This document shows positions 23,604 to 24,199 of a stretch of 24,199 bases of DNA, piece after piece. The position numbers and the translations under genes were made by a program. The notes below the pieces were generated by a model that was given only the letters and a program-made list of their open reading frames with translations, was not told where the DNA came from and searched no databases. Positions within the stretch are counted from its first letter, which is position 1. Each line of letters begins with the position of its first letter. This stretch comes from UBA6136 sp044351045. GTDB taxonomy: Bacteria > Pseudomonadota > Gammaproteobacteria > Methylococcales > Methylococcaceae. The stretch lies in NCBI GenBank assembly GCA_044351045.1, contig JBILGM010000047.1, positions 1 through 24,199 on the forward strand. Direction: 5' to 3'.

Positions 23604-24011
23604 ATGGATATTACCTATGCGGTGACCCCATTCCTGGCCTGGCTGACAGCGGGGTGCCTGAAGTTTCTTATCAACAGTGTAAAAGCCCGCCGCTGGGCCT
23701 TCGGCCAGATCGGCTATGGCGGTCTGCCGAGCAATCACAGCGCCATCGTCGCCAGCACTGCGGCGCTCATCGCCCTGCGCGAGGGTATTGGCCACCCCGC
23801 CTTTGGTGTTGCCGTGACCCTGGCTTTTATCGTCATGATGGATGCCAGCAGCCTGCGCCGTCAGGTGGGCCGGCAGGCCGCGGTAATTAACCGGATCGCT
23901 TCAACCATGCCACAAGAAGAATTACCCTTGCTGCGCGAGAGGATGGGGCATACGGGATTGGAGATAGTCGCTGGAGTCCTTACAGGGATAGCTGTGTCTT
24001 ATTTTGTCTAA
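23604..24011 (+). CDS. Divergent PAP2 family (DUF212) membrane protein
   Basis: From ATG 23604, with GGGAG seven bases upstream, the product has 135 residues; the longer frame to 23556 lies within the UbiA gene. It shows GGLPSNHSAIV (about 38-48), the phosphatase-like SxxHSA signature of DUF212, and MMDASSLRRQVGRQAAVIN, where most relatives have YDAxGVRR. Three or four helices are predicted. Its place directly after the phosphoribosyltransferase suggests that it removes the 5-phosphate of decaprenylphosphoryl-5-phosphoribose, the step given to the PAP2 protein Rv3807c in mycobacteria. That role is inferred. The family itself has no settled function in bacteria. Confidence 0.82.
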   Translation: MDITYAVTPFLAWLTAGCLKFLINSVKARRWAFGQIGYGGLPSNHSAIVASTAALIALREGIGHPAFGVAVTLAFIVMMDASSLRRQVGRQAAVINRIASTMPQEELPLLRERMGHTGLEIVAGVLTGIAVSYFV

Positions 24012-24063
24012 AAATATTAAGGATTCCGACAGTGTATCTTCGATAGTAATTAAGAATTATAAG

Positions 24064-24089
24064 AAACCCTGGCTATGTCGGGGTTTTTT
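24064..24089 (+). terminator. Intrinsic terminator ending the UbiA-DUF212 unit
   Basis: AAACCCTGGC (24064-24073) pairs with GTCGGGGTTT (24077-24086), with two G-T pairs and a TAT loop, and is followed by more Ts. It lies 52 bases after the DUF212 stop codon. Confidence 0.8.
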
Positions 24090-24199
24090 AGTCGGCCCTG
24101 CAAAATTCAACTACCTGCATACGCTGACCGAAATCCAATCATCGGTCGCCCGCAGGCGTGCCCACCTTCGTTTTTCAACGCCCGCAGCAACTGGCCGAT
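24090..24199. other. Window end, nothing recognised
   Basis: No start, ribosome site or known motif is visible on the plus strand. A leftward frame runs in from the edge for about 30 codons and may be the end of a gene outside the window, or chance. Confidence 0.3.

Overview
The window looks like a chromosomal segment of a Gram-negative proteobacterium, most likely a gammaproteobacterium. The reasons are lipoprotein signal peptides, a tripartite-type RND pump, a P1B copper ATPase, a mutS of the proteobacterial kind and a moderately high GC content judged by eye. The species cannot be named from the sequence alone. No tRNA, rRNA or CRISPR array was found by eye.

Metal region (1-9092). A leftward run of five genes (4323 down to 176) ends in a Cu+ P1B-1 ATPase. 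It is preceded by a 78-aa membrane protein, a free-standing 72-aa cysteine-rich metal-binding domain, a His-rich single-span protein ending in a CxxC, and a 232-aa protein with an N-terminal segment resembling the ATPase's own N-terminus. Diverging from it across a 374-base gap with a perfect 18-bp palindrome is a TauE/SafE-type membrane protein with a cupredoxin-like tail. Converging on that gene is a CzcA/CusA-type RND permease with no adaptor or outer-membrane partner in the window. Together they suggest handling of copper or a related metal at the inner membrane. Part of the set resembles pieces of the CcoI/FixI copper-supply machinery.

Sparse region (9093-10571). It holds a small ORF broken by one in-frame TAA, two small leftward genes (46 and 66 aa), an orphan rightward terminator and short intergenic palindromic repeats. 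After it come katG and, 74 bases later, a thiamine-diphosphate 2-oxo-acid decarboxylase of the pyruvate decarboxylase family.

Insertion-sequence scar (14557-17383). One lipoprotein gene now ends inside the terminal repeat of an ISL3-family remnant. That remnant is cut off by a complete but inactive IS630-family copy, which has 20-bp terminal repeats, flanking TA, two frameshifts and two stops. A second lipoprotein gene starts 35 bases beyond. Then comes intact mutS.

Right end (20196-24011). Genes for DprE2, DprE1 and a GtrA protein run leftward. A UbiA-type polyprenyl-phosphate phosphoribosyltransferase and a divergent PAP2 (DUF212) protein run rightward. This is the gene set for making decaprenylphosphoryl-D-arabinose, known from the mycobacterial cell wall (Rv3789-Rv3791 and Rv3806c-Rv3807c), here in compact form in a probable gammaproteobacterium. 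It is the most interesting part of the window. A clear terminator closes the rightward unit, and nothing could be recognised in the last 110 bases.
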